This document shows, piece by piece, positions 6,836 through 8,263 of a DNA stretch of 8,263 nucleotides. Numbering within the stretch: position 1 is the first letter of the stretch; each line of letters begins with the position of its first letter. Below the pieces are notes generated by a model. The model saw nothing but the letters and a program-made list of their open reading frames with translations, did no database searches and was not told the origin of the DNA. This DNA comes from Bacteriovoracaceae bacterium (GTDB lineage Bacteria; Bdellovibrionota; Bacteriovoracia; Bacteriovoracales; Bacteriovoracaceae). Location of the stretch: NCBI GenBank assembly GCA_007116425.1, contig SKIL01000032.1:1-8263 (forward strand), written 5' to 3'. Made by a program: the position numbers and the translations under genes.

Positions 6836-7636
6836 ATGATGTTCAGTCAAACTCAAAAACAGCAAATTGAATCAAAGATAAACTCGGTCGAAAGTAAGTA
6901 CGACGTACAAATTGTCCCTATCTTTTTAAAATCTTCACACTCATACTCTCGAATCCCACTGCTTTTTAGTTTAGGACTCGGCCTAATTGCACTCTCTAGT
7001 CATGCTGCGATAGTAGATAGTTTCTCCTTACTAAGATCCTTCAATGAAGTCTCTTATGCTCTAGTCCTCTCTCTTTTCTTTGCAGTAATTGGATACATTA
7101 TAGGTCATTTACCAGCGATTAAGCGCTTTTCTACCTCTAAAGCTGAAAAGATTGAAAACGTCTACCAGAAGGCAACTCAAATTTATTTTGAGCAAGGATT
7201 ACAAAATATTGAAACTCACAGAACAATTCTTGTCGTACTTTCAAAGCTGGAGCGCAGGGTACTTATTCTTTCTGACTCTGGTGTTAGTAAATATATCTCA
7301 CAAGAAAAGTGGGACAAAATAGCTTCAAAATTTGAATCTTTTATTAAAGCTTCAAAGAGCAACACTCCTTTACTTGGCTATTTAGAGTTAATCTCCGAAA
7401 TAGATAAAAATCTTGCTGATCACTCTGAATTATCTCTTTACTCCTCAAAAAAAGATCTCAACAAAAAAGAAGATGAGATTTCAAAAATTGAGGAGAGTAA
7501 AGAAGAGAGTGATAAGAATATTACAATAAATGAAGCTGAATCAGAGACTGCCGAGAGCAATATCGAAATGAATGATGGAGATGAAGTCGAGGATATTCAA
7601 AAAGATGAAAATAAAGACAAAAAAGAGTCTCATTGA
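6836..7636 (+). CDS. TPM-domain (COG3762-like) integral membrane protein with acidic tail
   Basis: This 266-residue protein matches the second TPM type usually encoded next to COG1512 proteins. A short first TPM segment (about 8-35) is interrupted by two membrane helices (about 40-60 and 73-92). The rest of the domain follows at about 103-196, with family landmarks YFEQGL (117-122), THRTILVVLSKLERRVLILSDSG split as His128-Arg129 and Glu139-Arg140-Arg141, and Trp159. Residues 205-266 are a low-complexity tail rich in Glu, Lys, Asp, Ser and Asn, which is not usual for the family. TAG of the upstream gene abuts the ATG directly; an alternative ATG follows at 6839. There is little ribosome-site signal, so re-initiation from the upstream gene is likely. 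The end overlaps the convergent recombinase gene by 7 bases. Confidence 0.85.
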   Translation: MMFSQTQKQQIESKINSVESKYDVQIVPIFLKSSHSYSRIPLLFSLGLGLIALSSHAAIVDSFSLLRSFNEVSYALVLSLFFAVIGYIIGHLPAIKRFSTSKAEKIENVYQKATQIYFEQGLQNIETHRTILVVLSKLERRVLILSDSGVSKYISQEKWDKIASKFESFIKASKSNTPLLGYLELISEIDKNLADHSELSLYSSKKDLNKKEDEISKIEESKEESDKNITINEAESETAESNIEMNDGDEVEDIQKDENKDKKESH

Positions 7637-8263
7637 AAAATATGCTCTGCCACCTCAGCACTGATATTTTTTCTTCTCTTATCATATTCATGTGTCATCA
7701 CAACTGATGCATGTCCCACATCTCTTCCCATAGAACCAATATCTGTCACTTCTAATCCCTGAGTTATATAAAAAGTTCTCGCAACGTGGGGAGTGACCTT
7801 AATTGAAATTCCTGCTTGTATAGATAATTTCTCTAATACTTTTCTGATGGCCTGAGCAGAGAGAGAGTCTCGAGCAGATGAGAGAGCTTTAAAAATAAAC
7901 TCTTCTTGATTATACTTCGTAGGAATTAGGCTTTTAGTATCGACTTCGTTGTTAATATGGTTTTTAAACTCTAAAAGTGACTTAACGACAAGAGGTGATA
8001 AGTTTTTAATTAAGTTTTTCTGAGACTTATGTGAACGTATATATAAACGGGCCTTTTCTAAACTCTCAATTTCTAGATCCTTCCAACGGAGACTTAAAAG
8101 TTCTCCAACCCGAATCCCTGTACTGAACAAGACCAAAACGATAGAGCGATGAAGTAAGAATGAGTACCTAAGAGCGTATTTATTAGTACTTGCTAGACTT
8201 TTTAATTCATATCTGTCCTCGAGAGCTTTTAATAATGATTTAAACTCATCCTTATTAATTACT
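7630..8263 (-). CDS. Tyrosine recombinase/integrase, 5' end beyond the window (partial)
   Basis: 210 C-terminal residues are visible and the frame runs open off the right edge, so the true start lies outside. It is a catalytic domain of the phage integrase/XerC-D family with all expected active-site residues. In visible numbering these are Arg51 in STGIRVGELLSLRW, the beta-hairpin Lys79 in SHKSQK, His159 and Arg162 in PHVART, His184 in VGHAS, and nucleophile Tyr193 in THEYDKR. The enzyme would cut and rejoin DNA through a 3'-phosphotyrosine intermediate. The SAM-like N-terminal core-binding domain is not seen, apart from the helix just before the catalytic domain. With no dif-like or att-like site, tRNA or phage gene visible, it could be an element integrase or a chromosomal Xer-like recombinase; I cannot choose. 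A TTG at 8136 lies inside the catalytic domain and is not a start. Confidence 0.9.
   Translation of the reverse strand, partial: VINKDEFKSLLKALEDRYELKSLASTNKYALRYSFLLHRSIVLVLFSTGIRVGELLSLRWKDLEIESLEKARLYIRSHKSQKNLIKNLSPLVVKSLLEFKNHINNEVDTKSLIPTKYNQEEFIFKALSSARDSLSAQAIRKVLEKLSIQAGISIKVTPHVARTFYITQGLEVTDIGSMGRDVGHASVVMTHEYDKRRKNISAEVAEHIFQ

Noticed and set aside
8134..8136. TTG as start of the recombinase
   Set aside because: The frame is open upstream to the window edge, and the codon is inside the conserved catalytic domain, 8 residues before the active-site Arg.

Overview
The window is AT-rich (GC roughly in the mid-30s percent by eye) and gene-dense, and it looks like a Gram-negative bacterial chromosome. 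It encodes an outer-membrane-type lipoprotein, several membrane-anchored exported proteins and a pair of TPM-domain proteins of proteobacterial type. My best guess is a marine Bdellovibrio-like predator (Bacteriovorax/Halobacteriovorax), from base composition and the style of the large unknown envelope proteins. No marker gene is present to prove it.

Left half (1-4971): a short AT-rich leader precedes a 1116-residue lipoprotein on the + strand. It contains two diverged copies of a two-domain module, separated by an EF-hand-like calcium loop, and a long C-terminal region. It converges with a minus-strand gene for a 470-residue membrane-anchored protein; the two stop codons are 3 bases apart. 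Neither belongs to a family I recognise. The leaders of both genes carry almost the same 19-bp sequence around a dyad (GTTTAAA-N-TTTAAAC type). The minus-strand gene also has a good match to a sigma-28 (FliA) promoter directly against its start codon, which would give a leaderless mRNA.

Middle (4972-5864): a 127-base divergent intergenic region leads into a + strand gene for a small exported protein. It is predicted to be a membrane hairpin: periplasmic helix, TM, strongly basic cytoplasmic loop, TM, periplasmic helix, with a single cysteine at each periplasmic end.

Right half (5865-8263): a near-consensus sigma-70 promoter (TTGTCA-17-TACAAT) drives a two-gene operon of TPM-domain proteins, a COG1512-like protein followed with zero spacing by a COG3762-like protein. 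This pair usually travels with lemA, which is absent here. The operon converges on, and overlaps by 7 bases, the 3' end of a tyrosine recombinase gene that runs off the right edge with its full catalytic set visible.

No RNA genes, CRISPR arrays, insertion sequences or convincing intrinsic terminators were found. The least explained part is the 1-5864 cluster of three neighbouring exported proteins of unknown family, two of them sharing an upstream motif.
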